Notes: generated by a model not told the origin, from the sequence alone. A stretch of 37,560 bases of DNA from Verrucomicrobiales bacterium (GCA_016795505.1 JAEUHH010000047.1:1-37560), one strand, 5' to 3'; positions 24,795 to 33,621 are shown, counted from the stretch's first letter. Program-made: numbers and translations.

Positions 24795-26786
24795 ATGAGA
24801 GCCCTGTCTTGCCTGCCCCTCGCCGCTGCGTTCTCGCTTCTGCTCCCCGCGGGCAATGCCCCGGCCCAGGATGAGGATCTTCCCTGGTCCTTCCGGCCCG
24901 TGGCCCGGCCAGCGATCGATCCGACTGCCTACGCGAACTGGGCCCGCGACGATCTGGATCGGCTCATCGCCGCGAGGCTGGAAGCCGCCGGGCTGCGGCC
25001 AAATGGCGACGCCGACCGGCCGACGCTGATCCGCCGCGCCGCCTTCGACCTGACCGGACTGCCGCCGACGACCGCAGAACTCGACCGGTTTCTCGCTGAT
25101 CCCGCGCCGACGCACGAGGCCTTTGCCCGCGTCGTGGACAGCTACCTCGCCAGCCCGCGCTTCGGTGAGCGTTGGGCGCGTCACTGGCTCGATGTGGCCC
25201 GCTACGCGGACAGCGTCGGGCGCACGTGGAATGCCCCCTTTCCCTATGCGTGGAAATACCGCGACTGGGTGATCGCGGCGTTCAATGAGGACAAACCCTA
25301 TCACCGATTCGTCGCCGAGCAGATCGCCGGCGACCTGCTGCCCGCCGCGACCGTCGAGCAGCGCCGCGAGCAGGTCATCGGCACCGGCTTTCTCACCCTC
25401 GGCTCCCTGACCCTCAACAATGGCGGCGGCGACGGCTACCTGCTGGACCAGATCGACGACCAGATCGACGTCACCACCCGCGGCTTCCTCGCCCTCAGCA
25501 TCGCCTGCGCCCGCTGCCACGACCACAGCTACGACCCGGTCACCCAGATCGACTACTACGCCCTCGCCGGCATTTTTCACAGCTCCTGGACCTATCCCGG
25601 TCAGGCTCATGTCAGCGACCACACCGCCGCCGGCTACCTCGATCCCGAGATGCTCGTCAGCCTGCCCACTGACCTCGACTCACCGCTGAAACGCGTCTCC
25701 TCCATCCCCTCCGGCGTCCACACCATGGGCGATCTGCGGCAGTTCGGCGGAAAGGCTCCCCCGCCCTACGATCTCGTGGCCGACTGGGCCATGGGCATGC
25801 GCGAGGGCAAGCCGGCCGACTGCGAGCTGCGGGTCAAAGGCATCGCCTACGACCTCGGCGATGCCCCGCCCCGCGGAGACATCCGCATCCCCGGTCTGCC
25901 CGATTTTCCGCCCGTCCCCGCCGATGCCAGCGGCCGGCTCCAGCTCGCCCAGTGGATCGCCTCGCCCACGCATCCGCTGACTGCGCGGGTGATGGTCAAC
26001 CGCATCTGGCAGCACCTCTTCGGGCGCGGGTTGGTCGAGACAGTGGACAACTTCGGTACCACCGGCCGCGAACCCAGCCATCCGGAGTTGCTCGATCACC
26101 TCGCCATCCGTTTCGTCGAGGGCGACTGGTCGGTGAAACGGCTCATCCGCACCATCCTGCTCAGCCGCACTTATTCCCTCGATGGTTCTGCCCAGCCAGC
26201 TGGGATGGAGAAAGACCCCGACAACACCCTCTACTGGCGCACAACACCACGTCGGCTCGAGCTGGAGCCGATTCGCGACACCCTGCTCGCCGTCTCCGGC
26301 GATCTGGAGCCCGAGCCACCCGCCCCCGGTCATCTCGCCGGCATGAGCGGCCGCGGCAATGGTCGCCTGCGCAGTGAACTCGGCTTCGACTCACCCTATC
26401 GCACCATTTACCTGCCCATCCTGCGCGACCTTCTGCCCGACGAGTATGCCACCTTCGATTTCCCCGATCCCAGCGGCGTCAACGGCCTGCGCCACGTCAC
26501 CACCGCGCCGCCCCAGGCCCTCTTTTTCCTGAACAGCCGCTTCGTCGCCGATGCCGCCCGCCGCACTGCCATCCGCCTGCTGGAGGGGGAAAAAAGCGAC
26601 GCTGACCGTATTCGGGCGGCCTACCGCCTCATTCTGAGCCGCGATCCCGCCGCCGCCGAGGTGGCCGACGCGGAATCGCTGATGACAACCCTCGACGCTG
26701 CGGGCAGCGACGATCCCGAGATCCATCGCTGGTCCGTATTCATCCAATCCCTCTTCGCCGGCGCCGAGTTTCGCTACGTGTTGTGA
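24795..26786 (+). CDS. Secreted DUF1549/DUF1553 (PSD1-type) protein
   Basis: 663 residues. Signal peptide (LPLAAAFSLLLPAGNAPAQ), then DUF1549 at about 45-260 with RRAAFDLTGLPPTTAELDRF, RFGERWARHWLDVARYADS and the haem-like motif CARCHDH (Cys238, Cys241, His242). DUF1553 follows at about 370-630 (RLQLAQWIASPTHPLTARVM, NRIWQHLFGRGLVETVDNFG, PPQALFFLNSRFV). The long PSD1 family usually has an N-terminal cytochrome (PSCyt1) and often a central concanavalin-like domain; both are missing, so this is the short form. The gene is followed 42 bases later by a DUF1501 gene, the normal pairing in Planctomycetes and Verrucomicrobia. The role is thought to be degradation of complex polysaccharides outside the cytoplasm, without proven biochemistry. 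Confidence 0.93.
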   Translation: MRALSCLPLAAAFSLLLPAGNAPAQDEDLPWSFRPVARPAIDPTAYANWARDDLDRLIAARLEAAGLRPNGDADRPTLIRRAAFDLTGLPPTTAELDRFLADPAPTHEAFARVVDSYLASPRFGERWARHWLDVARYADSVGRTWNAPFPYAWKYRDWVIAAFNEDKPYHRFVAEQIAGDLLPAATVEQRREQVIGTGFLTLGSLTLNNGGGDGYLLDQIDDQIDVTTRGFLALSIACARCHDHSYDPVTQIDYYALAGIFHSSWTYPGQAHVSDHTAAGYLDPEMLVSLPTDLDSPLKRVSSIPSGVHTMGDLRQFGGKAPPPYDLVADWAMGMREGKPADCELRVKGIAYDLGDAPPRGDIRIPGLPDFPPVPADASGRLQLAQWIASPTHPLTARVMVNRIWQHLFGRGLVETVDNFGTTGREPSHPELLDHLAIRFVEGDWSVKRLIRTILLSRTYSLDGSAQPAGMEKDPDNTLYWRTTPRRLELEPIRDTLLAVSGDLEPEPPAPGHLAGMSGRGNGRLRSELGFDSPYRTIYLPILRDLLPDEYATFDFPDPSGVNGLRHVTTAPPQALFFLNSRFVADAARRTAIRLLEGEKSDADRIRAAYRLILSRDPAAAEVADAESLMTTLDAAGSDDPEIHRWSVFIQSLFAGAEFRYVL

Positions 26787-26828
26787 GCCGACTCAGCAAA
26801 CTCAATTTCCCCCCATTCCCCATTCCTC

Positions 26829-28157
26829 ATGCACCGCCGCCACTTCCTCCTCCACACCGGCCCGGCTTTTGGCAGCCTGGCGCTCGGCGCGCTGCTCCCG
26901 CAGTGGTTGCCCAGCGCGCTGGGCAATCCCCTCGCGCCCAAGACCGGCCACCATCCGGCGAAAGCCCGGCGCGTCATCTTCCTGTTCATGAATGGCGGCC
27001 CCAGCCATCATGAAACCTTCGACTACCGCCCGGAACTGGCCAAAGCCGCCGCCTCGACGCCGCGCCTCCTCGCACCGGGCGTGGCTTTCCGTCCGGCCGG
27101 ACAAAGCGGACTGATGATTTCCGAGGCCTTCCCCGAGCTGGCCCGCCACGCCGATGATCTCTGCATTCTCAACGGCATGAAGATCGACACCAACGGCCAT
27201 CACCAGGCCGTGGTGCGCCTCCACACCGGCAACGAGCGCTTCGTGCGGCCTTCCATGGGCAGTTGGGTCGTTTACGGCCTCGGCAGCGAAGCCGACGACC
27301 TGCCCGGCTTTGTCACCATCAGTCCCATCGCCGATCTCGGTGGCGCGGGCAACTACGGCTCCGCCTTCCTGCCGGCCAGCTACCAGGGCACCCGCATCGC
27401 CGGGAGCGGAGCCGGCAGCGTGCCGCACCTGTCGAACGCCCGACTCTCCACCGCCGATCAGCGTGCCCAACTCGACCACATCGGCCGGTCGAACCAGCGA
27501 CTCGCGGAGCGGTTTCCCGGCAATCCCGCCTTCGACGGCGTGATCCAGAGCTACGAGATGGCGTTCAAGATGCAGACCTCCATCCCGGAGACCTTCGACC
27601 TCGCCGCCGAGCCCGAGTCGGTGCGCGCCCTCTACGGCATCGGCGACGGCGTCACCGATGGCTTCGGCAGCCAGTGCCTGATGGCCCGCCGCCTCGCCGA
27701 GCGCGGGGTACGCTTCATCCAGCTCACTTCGAATGGTTGGGACCACCACATGAATGTCGCCCAGGGCGTCCGGGACCGCGCCGCCGCCAACGACAAGCCC
27801 ATCGCCGGCCTGCTCGCCGATCTCAAGCAGCGCGACCTGCTCAAGGACACCCTCGTCGTGTGGGGCGGCGAATTCGGCCGCGGCGCCCACGAGGACAATG
27901 CCGGCGGACGAGGGCACAACGGCAGCGGCTTCACCTTCTGGATGGCTGGCGGCGGCGTGAAAGGTGGCTACGTCCACGGATCGAAGGACGACCTCGGCGC
28001 CGAGTCCGTCGAGGGCATCCTGAATTTTGCCGACCTCCACGCCACCATCCTGCACCTCCTCGGCCTCGACCACGAGCGGCTCAGCTACCGCTACGCCGGC
28101 CGCAACTTCCGCCTCACCGACACCGAGGGCGTCGTGGCGCAGGAGATTCTGGCGTGA
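26829..28157 (+). CDS. DUF1501 (sulfatase-like) secreted protein
   Basis: 442 residues of the DUF1501 family, related to the alkaline phosphatase/sulfatase superfamily. The N-terminus MHRRHFLLHTGPAFGSLALG has an Arg-Arg pair and hydrophobic stretch consistent with Tat export. Family blocks: RRVIFLFMNGGPSHHETFDY, then SEAFPELARHADDLCILNGM, GSWVVYGLGSE, RRLAERGVRFIQLTSNGWDH, VVWGGEFGRGAHE and a late DLHATILHLLGLDHERL. The conserved Asn/Gly-Gly-Pro-Ser-His and WGGEFGR motifs are intact, so it should be active if the family is enzymatic. It pairs with the DUF1549/1553 gene just upstream. Reaction not known; possibly removal of a sulfate or phosphate from polysaccharides, by analogy to the superfamily. 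Confidence 0.93.
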   Translation: MHRRHFLLHTGPAFGSLALGALLPQWLPSALGNPLAPKTGHHPAKARRVIFLFMNGGPSHHETFDYRPELAKAAASTPRLLAPGVAFRPAGQSGLMISEAFPELARHADDLCILNGMKIDTNGHHQAVVRLHTGNERFVRPSMGSWVVYGLGSEADDLPGFVTISPIADLGGAGNYGSAFLPASYQGTRIAGSGAGSVPHLSNARLSTADQRAQLDHIGRSNQRLAERFPGNPAFDGVIQSYEMAFKMQTSIPETFDLAAEPESVRALYGIGDGVTDGFGSQCLMARRLAERGVRFIQLTSNGWDHHMNVAQGVRDRAAANDKPIAGLLADLKQRDLLKDTLVVWGGEFGRGAHEDNAGGRGHNGSGFTFWMAGGGVKGGYVHGSKDDLGAESVEGILNFADLHATILHLLGLDHERLSYRYAGRNFRLTDTEGVVAQEILA

Positions 28158-28252
28158 AAGCCCACCGCGCCAACAGGCGACTCTGTCCGGCAGATCAGAG
28201 GTGCCCCCGTTGATCCGGCGCCCGCAATGCCAGGGCCTGCGGCCTACCCATT

Positions 28253-28299
28253 CCGATCAGACAGGGTATGATCGCCGATGCAACAGGGTCTCATCGGAA
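28253..28299. repeat. Dispersed CCGATC...ATCGG repeat (two units, inverted)
   Basis: CCGATCAGACAGGGTATGATC, then GCCGATGCAACAGGGTCTCA with ATCGG. The second unit is the reverse complement orientation of the copy at 22163. It lies between convergent genes. Confidence 0.65.
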
Positions 28300-28319
28300 G
28301 ACGCCCAGCCCACCCGGCC

Positions 28320-28748
28320 TCAACGCGGCGCGACGCGCACGATGGAGGGCACGCCGTTGGCGTCGTTGACGATGCTCATGTCAAAGCTCCAAAATGTGGC
28401 GATCTTGTGCAGAATCTCCCGGCGGGAAAGATTCGACGACTTCAGGTGGAACAGCGGGGCCTCGGCGGGGATGTTGACCAGGTCGTATTTGATGTCTGCA
28501 ATGGGCTCTTGCTCGAAGACCATCGCCGGGGTCATGTTGCGGTATTCCACCTCGAAGCGCTCGTCGAGCCACTTCTGCAACGCTGCGAAATCGGTGGCGA
28601 GAAAGTCGGCCGGCACGGTGTTCAGCGGCGGGGCCGTGTAGCCGCCCATCACGGTCGGCGGCGCGGGCGGGGCCGATTCGCAGCCAGACCAGAACAGCGC
28701 GGCCAAAAGGACCGCCAGCAGCGGAAAACCGGTGGACGAGAGTTGCAT
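28320..28748 (-). CDS. Small lipoprotein with a probable STN-like domain
   Basis: 142 residues. Signal peptide with lipobox WSGC, then a Pro-rich linker (ESAPPAPPTVMGGYTAPP). The C-terminal 90 residues (FEVEYRNMTPAMVFEQEPIA, then the helix SRREILHKIATFWSFDMSIV, then GVPSIVRVAPR) have the strand-helix-strand order of secretin/TonB short N-terminal (STN) domains, in which 'PIADI...L...I' and a helix with a ILxxIA motif recur. STN domains usually sit in secretins or TonB receptors; a free-standing lipoprotein version is unusual. It is convergent with the DUF1501 gene and divergent from the Nudix gene. Function unknown; the domain call is inference. Confidence 0.7.
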   Translation of the reverse strand: MQLSSTGFPLLAVLLAALFWSGCESAPPAPPTVMGGYTAPPLNTVPADFLATDFAALQKWLDERFEVEYRNMTPAMVFEQEPIADIKYDLVNIPAEAPLFHLKSSNLSRREILHKIATFWSFDMSIVNDANGVPSIVRVAPR

Positions 28749-28884
28749 GACGGTCGGACATTAGCCGGATTTCAGTGGCTGTCTCGCACTTTTCCGTGAC
28801 GGTTCTGCGCTGGCCGTTTGACGGCGGGCGACTCGTCCCCTTTCCTCTGCGCCATCGAGCACCCCGCCCCCAGCTTTCCCCGCC

Positions 28885-29445
28885 ATGTCTGATTTTCCGG
28901 ACCCAACCCGCAATCCCTGGATCACCCACTCGTCACGGGAGGTCTACACGAACCCCTGGATCCGGGTGCGCGAGGATCAGGTGACGAATCCGGCGGGTGG
29001 CCGCGGCATCTACGGCGTGGTCGAGTATCGCAACCGGGCGGTCGGCGTGGTGCCGATCGACGAGGAGGGCCACACCTGGCTCGTCGGCCAGTATCGCTAC
29101 ACGCAGGACACCTACGAATGGGAGATCCCCGAGGGCGGCTGTCCCGAGGGCGAGGATCTGCTGGAGACGGCGGCGCGGGAACTGCGCGAGGAGACCGGCC
29201 TGCTGGCGGAGCGCTACGAGCTGCTGCTGGGCGAGTTGCAATTATCGAACTCGGTCAGCAACGAGCGGGCCTGGCTCTATGTGGCCCGTGGGCTGACGCA
29301 GGCCGAGACGGACCCGGAGGACACCGAACAGATCGCCATCCGACGGCTTCCCCTCGCCGAAGCCATCGCCATGGCCGAGCGGGGGGAAATCCGCGATGTG
29401 ATGTCGGTGGTGGCGCTGCTGCGGCTGAAGGGTCTGGGCCATTGA
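28885..29445 (+). CDS. Nudix hydrolase, ADP-ribose pyrophosphatase type
   Basis: 186 residues. The Nudix box at residues 84-106 (GGCPEGEDLLETAARELREE, then TG) contains the REUXEE core with metal-binding glutamates. The N-terminal strand block (NPWIRVREDQV, then VVEYRNRAVGVVPIDEEGHT) and length match the ADP-ribose/ADP-sugar pyrophosphatase group (NudF-like), which hydrolyse nucleotide sugars to nucleotide and sugar phosphate in the cytoplasm. The C-terminal helix (EAIAMAERGEIRDVMSVVAL) also fits. It is divergent from the lipoprotein gene, with a 136-base gap, and convergent with the DUF1080 gene. Substrate preference cannot be read from the sequence alone. Confidence 0.9.
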   Translation: MSDFPDPTRNPWITHSSREVYTNPWIRVREDQVTNPAGGRGIYGVVEYRNRAVGVVPIDEEGHTWLVGQYRYTQDTYEWEIPEGGCPEGEDLLETAARELREETGLLAERYELLLGELQLSNSVSNERAWLYVARGLTQAETDPEDTEQIAIRRLPLAEAIAMAERGEIRDVMSVVALLRLKGLGH

Positions 29446-29473
29446 GCCGCCACGACGCCGGAAGATCCGGGGA

Positions 29474-30331
29474 TCACTCGTTGGCGTCGAGTTTCAGTTC
29501 GCGCACCCAGATGTTGCGGTAGCGGACGGGATTGCCGTGATCCTGGAGTTTGAACGGACCCTTTTTGATGACGTTGTTGTAGTTGGCCACGGAGCGGTGC
29601 CCGGTGGTGCCGAGGTAGGCCTGGCGGTGATGGGTGAGCACGCCGTTGTGGAAGACGGTGATAAAGGCTTCCTTGATCAGCTTGCCGCCTTCGTCCCAGC
29701 GGGGCGCCTCGAAGACGACGTCGTAGGTCTGCCATTCGCCGGGCTTGCGGGAGGCGTTCACCAACGGCGGCTTCCAGCCGTAGAGGGCGCTGGCCTGACC
29801 ATCGGCGTAGGAGACATTGTCGTAGCTGTCGAGCACCTGAAGCTCGAAGGCGCCGAGGAAAAACACGCCGGAATTGCCGCGGCCCTGGGAATTGCCCTGC
29901 ACTTCGGCGGGGGCAGCCCACTCGATGTGCAACTGCACGTCGGTGAATTCGCGCTTGGTCTTGATGTAGCCGCCGACGCCGTGGCCCTTGGGCGGGACTT
30001 CGAAATAGCCGTCTTTCACGATCCAGTCAGCGGGCGCGCCGTCTTTTTCCATGACCCACTCCTTCGACAGGTCGGACCCGTCGAACAGCACGATGGCATC
30101 GGCCGGGGCCTGTCCGGGCGCGGAGCCGGGGGTGATGACTTCCGGGCGAGGCCGGGCGTCGTCGTGGACCCGCCATTTGTCGCCGGGCAGGTAGGGCGTG
30201 TCGGTGTAGCCGGTCGGGGCGGCTTTGGGAGCCTCTTTGGCTTTGGCTTTGCCCTTGTCCTGCGCCACGAGCACGGAGGCGGTGGCGAGTCCGAAAAAGG
30301 CGAGGGCGGCGATGATCTGGCGGGTTTGCAT
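29474..30331 (-). CDS. DUF1080 protein (3-keto-disaccharide hydrolase type)
   Basis: 285 residues. Signal peptide (IIAALAFFGLATASVLVAQ), then a Lys/Ala-rich linker (KGKAKAKEAPKAAP) and a DUF1080 concanavalin-type beta-sandwich from about residue 75: ADAIVLFDGSDLSKEWVM, DWIVKDGYFEVPPKGHG, FTDVQLHIEW, GRGNSGVFFLGAFELQVLDS and the final RYRNIWVRELK strand. DUF1080 members have been shown in Bacteroidetes to hydrolyse 3-keto-disaccharides, and the family is very abundant in PVC bacteria; whether this copy does so is inference. Exported. Its start faces the DUF6807 gene at 30514 across 182 bases, so the two may share regulation. Confidence 0.92.
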   Translation of the reverse strand: MQTRQIIAALAFFGLATASVLVAQDKGKAKAKEAPKAAPTGYTDTPYLPGDKWRVHDDARPRPEVITPGSAPGQAPADAIVLFDGSDLSKEWVMEKDGAPADWIVKDGYFEVPPKGHGVGGYIKTKREFTDVQLHIEWAAPAEVQGNSQGRGNSGVFFLGAFELQVLDSYDNVSYADGQASALYGWKPPLVNASRKPGEWQTYDVVFEAPRWDEGGKLIKEAFITVFHNGVLTHHRQAYLGTTGHRSVANYNNVIKKGPFKLQDHGNPVRYRNIWVRELKLDANE

Positions 30332-30513
30332 GAGGGATCGCGAAGAGTTGGGATTGTGGCGGGAGTTATGGAACGAAATGCCGGCTCTGCCAAGGGCAAA
30401 GTACGCCGGGAAGCCGTTCCCGCGGCCATCGGAGCCGGCGGACCCGCGCGATTTCGGGGTTGCCTCTCCGCGCGATCTCTGCGAAAAGGCGCCTCCGAGA
30501 AAAAGACAAACTC

Positions 30514-31512
30514 ATGAGAAATCCCACCCTCCCCTGTTGGCTCGCCCTGGCTCTGGCCAGCATCCCCGCCCTGCCTCTGGCTGCTGCCGATGGTTTTGCA
30601 TGGCAGGACACGCCGGGCAAGCACATCGACCTCACCCACAACGGCCGCGCGGTGGCCCGCTACGTGTATGAAAAGATCGACCTCTCGTCGCCCGAGCGCC
30701 GGGAGGAGACCTACAAGCCCTTTCACCACGTCTTCGACTGGAGCGGTCAGGGGCTGCTGACCAAGGGGGCGGGCGGGAAATTCACCCATCACCGCGGGAT
30801 TTATTACGGCTTTTCGAAAACCGGCTACACCGATGCCGCCGGCAAGGCGCAGACCGTCGACACTTGGCACTGCAAGCCGGTCAAAGGCGACCAGCCCGGC
30901 ACCTACCAGTCGCACGAAGCCATCGTGGAGCAGGCCGCCGACGCGAAAAGCGCCTCGCACACCGTCCGCATCGCCTGGAGAGGCAATGACGGGGCCGCTT
31001 TTGCCCACGAGGATCGCCGTCTGGCTTTTTCCTTTGCCGATGATGGCGCGCTGATCGTCGATTTTTCCTCGAAGCTCGTTCCCGTGTCCGGCAAGGTCAC
31101 CGTGGATGGCGACCCGCAGCACGCGGGCTTCCACTACCGCGCCGCCGGCGAGGTGGCCGACTCCACCGCCAAGGAGACCTACTACATCCGCCCGAAGACC
31201 GGGAAGGATGCCCCCGGCAAGACGATCAACTGGGACGCCAAGAATGACACCGAGGCCACCCGCGACCTGCCGTGGAAGGCGATGAGCTTCGTCACCGGCG
31301 GCAAACGATACACCGTCGTCTATCTCGACCGGCCGACCAATCCCAAGCCGGCCCGCTTCTCGGAACGCGACTACGGACGCTTCGGCTCCTACTTCGTCTC
31401 GGAGGCGACCGCGGAAAAGCCGCTTCAGGTGGCCTACCGGCTCGTCATCAGCGAAGGCGAGCGCACCCCGGAAGCCTGTGAAGCCCTGAGCCAGGCCTGG
31501 CTCAAGCCCTGA
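30514..31512 (+). CDS. DUF6807 (PmoA-like) secreted protein
   Basis: 332 residues from ATG 30514. Signal peptide (LALALASIPALPLAAA), then the DUF6807 fold: RYVYEKIDLSSPERREETYK, FHHVFDWSGQGLLTKGAGGK, FTHHRGIYYGFSKTGYT, VDTWHCKPVKGDQPGTYQSH, HAGFHYRAAGEVADST, then LPWKAMSFVTGGKRYTVVYL. Databases often call this family 'methane oxygenase PmoA'; that name is misleading, as there is no relation to membrane methane monooxygenase. The family is a secreted beta protein often linked to sugar metabolism in PVC bacteria. The conserved His pairs (FHHV, THHRG, HAGFHYR) could form a metal site. Divergent from the DUF1080 gene; likely same pathway by position. Confidence 0.88.
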   Translation: MRNPTLPCWLALALASIPALPLAAADGFAWQDTPGKHIDLTHNGRAVARYVYEKIDLSSPERREETYKPFHHVFDWSGQGLLTKGAGGKFTHHRGIYYGFSKTGYTDAAGKAQTVDTWHCKPVKGDQPGTYQSHEAIVEQAADAKSASHTVRIAWRGNDGAAFAHEDRRLAFSFADDGALIVDFSSKLVPVSGKVTVDGDPQHAGFHYRAAGEVADSTAKETYYIRPKTGKDAPGKTINWDAKNDTEATRDLPWKAMSFVTGGKRYTVVYLDRPTNPKPARFSERDYGRFGSYFVSEATAEKPLQVAYRLVISEGERTPEACEALSQAWLKP

Positions 31513-31544
31513 GTCGCCCGCGCCCGGAGTCGGGCAAAAAAATA

Positions 31545-31570
31545 CCGGGAGCCGATCTTTCGGCTCCCGG
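31545..31570 (-). terminator. Intrinsic terminator of the glycine-zipper gene
   Basis: A perfect 11-bp stem (CCGGGAGCCGA / TCGGCTCCCGG) with a TCTT loop. Read on the minus strand it is followed by TATTTTTTTGCC, a good U-tract, so it ends the gene at 31614-31892. It lies 33 bases after the DUF6807 stop and may also stop that transcript, less efficiently. Confidence 0.8.
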
Positions 31571-31613
31571 CACGGGGGAAAAACAGTTGGATTACACGGT
31601 TCCTGCCTGAGGA

Positions 31614-31892
31614 TCAGTAGCGGCGGCGCTCGTCGTAGCGACCATCGCTATAGCCACGCTCATACTGCTTCTCAGTGGCATCACCGATGAGGGCGCCGGA
31701 AAGGCCGCCCACGGCCGCACCGACGAGGGCACCGCGACCGGCGTTGCCGGACTGGTTGCCGATCAGAGCACCGGCACCGGCACCGATACCGGCACCCATG
31801 GCCGCACCCTGCTGGGTGGGCGTACAGCTCGTGAACGAGAAGGAAACGGCGGCAATGCCGCAGACGGCGATTTTGACGAGTGAGAATTTCAT
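31614..31892 (-). CDS. Glycine-zipper lipoprotein
   Basis: 92 residues. Signal peptide MKFSLVKIAVCGIAAVSFSF with the lipobox-like TSC (Cys23). Then a glycine zipper of small residues with regular Gly-x3-Gly spacing (GAAMGAGIGAGAGALIGN, GRGALVGAAVGGLSGALIGD), ending in a charged tail with YERGYSDGRYDERRRY. This is the YMGG/OmpA-type glycine-zipper family of small outer-membrane lipoproteins (for example SlyB- and Rick17kDa-like), which are thought to insert a helical hairpin in a membrane. Start at ATG 31892 gives the signal peptide at once. Terminator downstream on its strand. Confidence 0.85.
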   Translation of the reverse strand: MKFSLVKIAVCGIAAVSFSFTSCTPTQQGAAMGAGIGAGAGALIGNQSGNAGRGALVGAAVGGLSGALIGDATEKQYERGYSDGRYDERRRY

Positions 31893-31975
31893 AGGTGTTA
31901 AAAGATTCACGGAGAGAGGGACGGTCCGCAAGGCAATTTTATGCGAAGAAATCGCGAAAAAGCCCGAAAAGTTTC

Positions 31976-32647
31976 CTATTCCAGCCCCGGCACCCGCGCA
32001 TTGGCGACCAGACGGGATGAGGACTTCGGGCCGGGCAGATGGAAGTCGAAGGCGCTCACCCCATGGATGCGGCGGCCGCGAAAAGACCGGCCACTACTGG
32101 CCCCGAAAAGAACCGGCTGTCCATCCGACTTCAGCGTTCCAAGAAAGATCATCACGTGCGAGATGGGTGGCTGTCGCTTGCCAGTCTCGTAGGTGCCTTC
32201 CCAGAAAAGCAGGTTACCCGGACGCAGATCACGCAACGCCGGATCGGCTAGGCTGGGCACCCGGCCGGGGATTTCACGCAGCGTGCCGGCTTCCCTGGCC
32301 CAGACGTATTGGTCATACGACGACCGCGGCGCCTTGACCCCGGCCGCCACCAGAGTGTGATGGATCGTGCCGGAGCAGTCCATGCCGCCCCGCGCCGGAT
32401 CGCAGGAGCCGAACGTGTAGCCCAGCTCCCGCCGCGTCAGCGCCGAGGCGATGTCGTAGAGCCGCTTCATCGGCTTGGGCAATTTGCCATATTCCACGAT
32501 ATCACCGGCCCTGAACGGAGCCACGACCGCCTTCGTCCCCGCCGCTCCGCACGCATGTGCGGCGGACCAGCAGCCGGCCGCCACCGGCACGGCTCGCGCC
32601 CACCAATCCCGTCGCGTATACAAGTCTGCCGACATCGCCGGGACCAT
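31976..32647 (-). CDS. NlpC/P60-type cysteine peptidase, secreted
   Basis: 223 residues (start at 32647; an ATG at 32635 is equally possible). N-terminus YTRRDWWARAVPVAAGCWSA has an Arg-Arg pair and hydrophobic stretch as for Tat export. The peptidase domain has the catalytic Cys91 in GGMDCSGTIHH, and His164 in ISHVMIFLG, the Cys-His arrangement of NlpC/P60 enzymes that cut peptidoglycan stem peptides; LRPGNLLFWEG is the expected strand between them. The third residue (His/Asn/Gln) is not clear. Export would place it in the periplasm. It lies upstream of the glycine-zipper gene on the same strand (83-base gap), and its 5' end is 72 bases from the divergent FAH gene. Confidence 0.87.
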   Translation of the reverse strand: MVPAMSADLYTRRDWWARAVPVAAGCWSAAHACGAAGTKAVVAPFRAGDIVEYGKLPKPMKRLYDIASALTRRELGYTFGSCDPARGGMDCSGTIHHTLVAAGVKAPRSSYDQYVWAREAGTLREIPGRVPSLADPALRDLRPGNLLFWEGTYETGKRQPPISHVMIFLGTLKSDGQPVLFGASSGRSFRGRRIHGVSAFDFHLPGPKSSSRLVANARVPGLE

Positions 32648-32718
32648 TCACCACCTGGCGCCCACCGGCCAGTGGGAAAAACGTGCGCTTTGACCGATCC
32701 CGGCTAAAATGCCGCCCC

Positions 32719-33567
32719 ATGACTGGCATCTTTCGCTCTCCCGACGGCTCCCTGCTCCTGTTCCAACCCGACGGCGGTTGGCGCCAAGCCCCGGCTTCCC
32801 TGAGCCTCGACGCGGTGTTCACCGCCGAGGCCCCGGAATCCGTGGCCGACGACGCCTACGCTCAGGGCACCCCCTGCGACGCCGTCGATCCCATCGAGAC
32901 CGAGTGGGCCGCCCCGGTGCAAAGCCAGGAGATCTGGGCCGCCGGCGTCACCTACTTCCGCAGCCGGGCCGCCCGCATGGAAGAAGCCGAGAAAGCCGGC
33001 GGCGACATCTTCTACGACAAAGTTTACGAAGCCCCCCGGCCCGAGCTGTTCTTCAAAGCCACCCCCGCCCGCGCCCGTGGTCACCACGACGCCCTTGGCA
33101 TCCGTCGCGACTCCACCTGGGATGTCCCCGAGCCCGAGCTGACCCTCGCCATTTCCAGCCGCGGCCAGGTCTTCGGCTGCACCATCGGCAACGACATGAG
33201 CAGCCGATCCATCGAGGGTGAAAACCCGCTTTATCTCCCTCAGGCCAAGGTTTACACCGGCTCCTGCGGCCTCGGCCCCGCCCTCTGGGTCGGCCATCTC
33301 CCCAGTGCCTCCACCACCATCCGGCTCACCATCCGCCGCGGCGGCCAGATCGCCTTCAGCGGCCAGACCCAGGTGTCCCAGCTGAAACGCACCTTTGACG
33401 AACTCGCCCACTGGCTTTTCCGCCACAACGAGTTCCCCCTCGGCGCCCTGCTCATGACCGGCACCGGCATCGTGCCCGACTCCGACTTCACCCTGCGCCC
33501 CGGAGATGAGACCATCATCGCCATCGATGGCCTTGGCGAATTGCGCAACGCCATCGAAGCCGTCTGA
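32719..33567 (+). CDS. Fumarylacetoacetate hydrolase-family protein, probable sugar-acid dehydratase
   Basis: 282 residues from ATG 32719. The family core is in the second half: VPEPELTLAISSRGQVFGCT, then IGNDMSSRSIEGENPLYLPQ, AKVYTGSCGLGP, and TGTGIVPDSDFTLRPGD. Metal ligands of the FAH fold (Glu in EPEL and the Asp before SSRS) are visible. The block IEGENPLYLPQAK is characteristic of the branch that includes 2-keto-3-deoxy-D-arabinonate dehydratase, which makes 2-oxoglutarate semialdehyde in pentose oxidation; the exact substrate is inference. Cytoplasmic, no signal. The Gfo/Idh/MocA gene follows after 54 bases on the same strand, which supports a shared sugar-oxidation role. Confidence 0.87.
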   Translation: MTGIFRSPDGSLLLFQPDGGWRQAPASLSLDAVFTAEAPESVADDAYAQGTPCDAVDPIETEWAAPVQSQEIWAAGVTYFRSRAARMEEAEKAGGDIFYDKVYEAPRPELFFKATPARARGHHDALGIRRDSTWDVPEPELTLAISSRGQVFGCTIGNDMSSRSIEGENPLYLPQAKVYTGSCGLGPALWVGHLPSASTTIRLTIRRGGQIAFSGQTQVSQLKRTFDELAHWLFRHNEFPLGALLMTGTGIVPDSDFTLRPGDETIIAIDGLGELRNAIEAV

Positions 33568-33621
33568 TCTCCCGCCCCAGCCATCGTCGTCCACCCCGAC
33601 CCAACGATCCCCCCTCCCGAC

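Noticed and set aside
30514-31512. Methane monooxygenase subunit PmoA
   Set aside because: The common database name for DUF6807 proteins; this is a secreted soluble beta protein without the membrane helices of PmoA.
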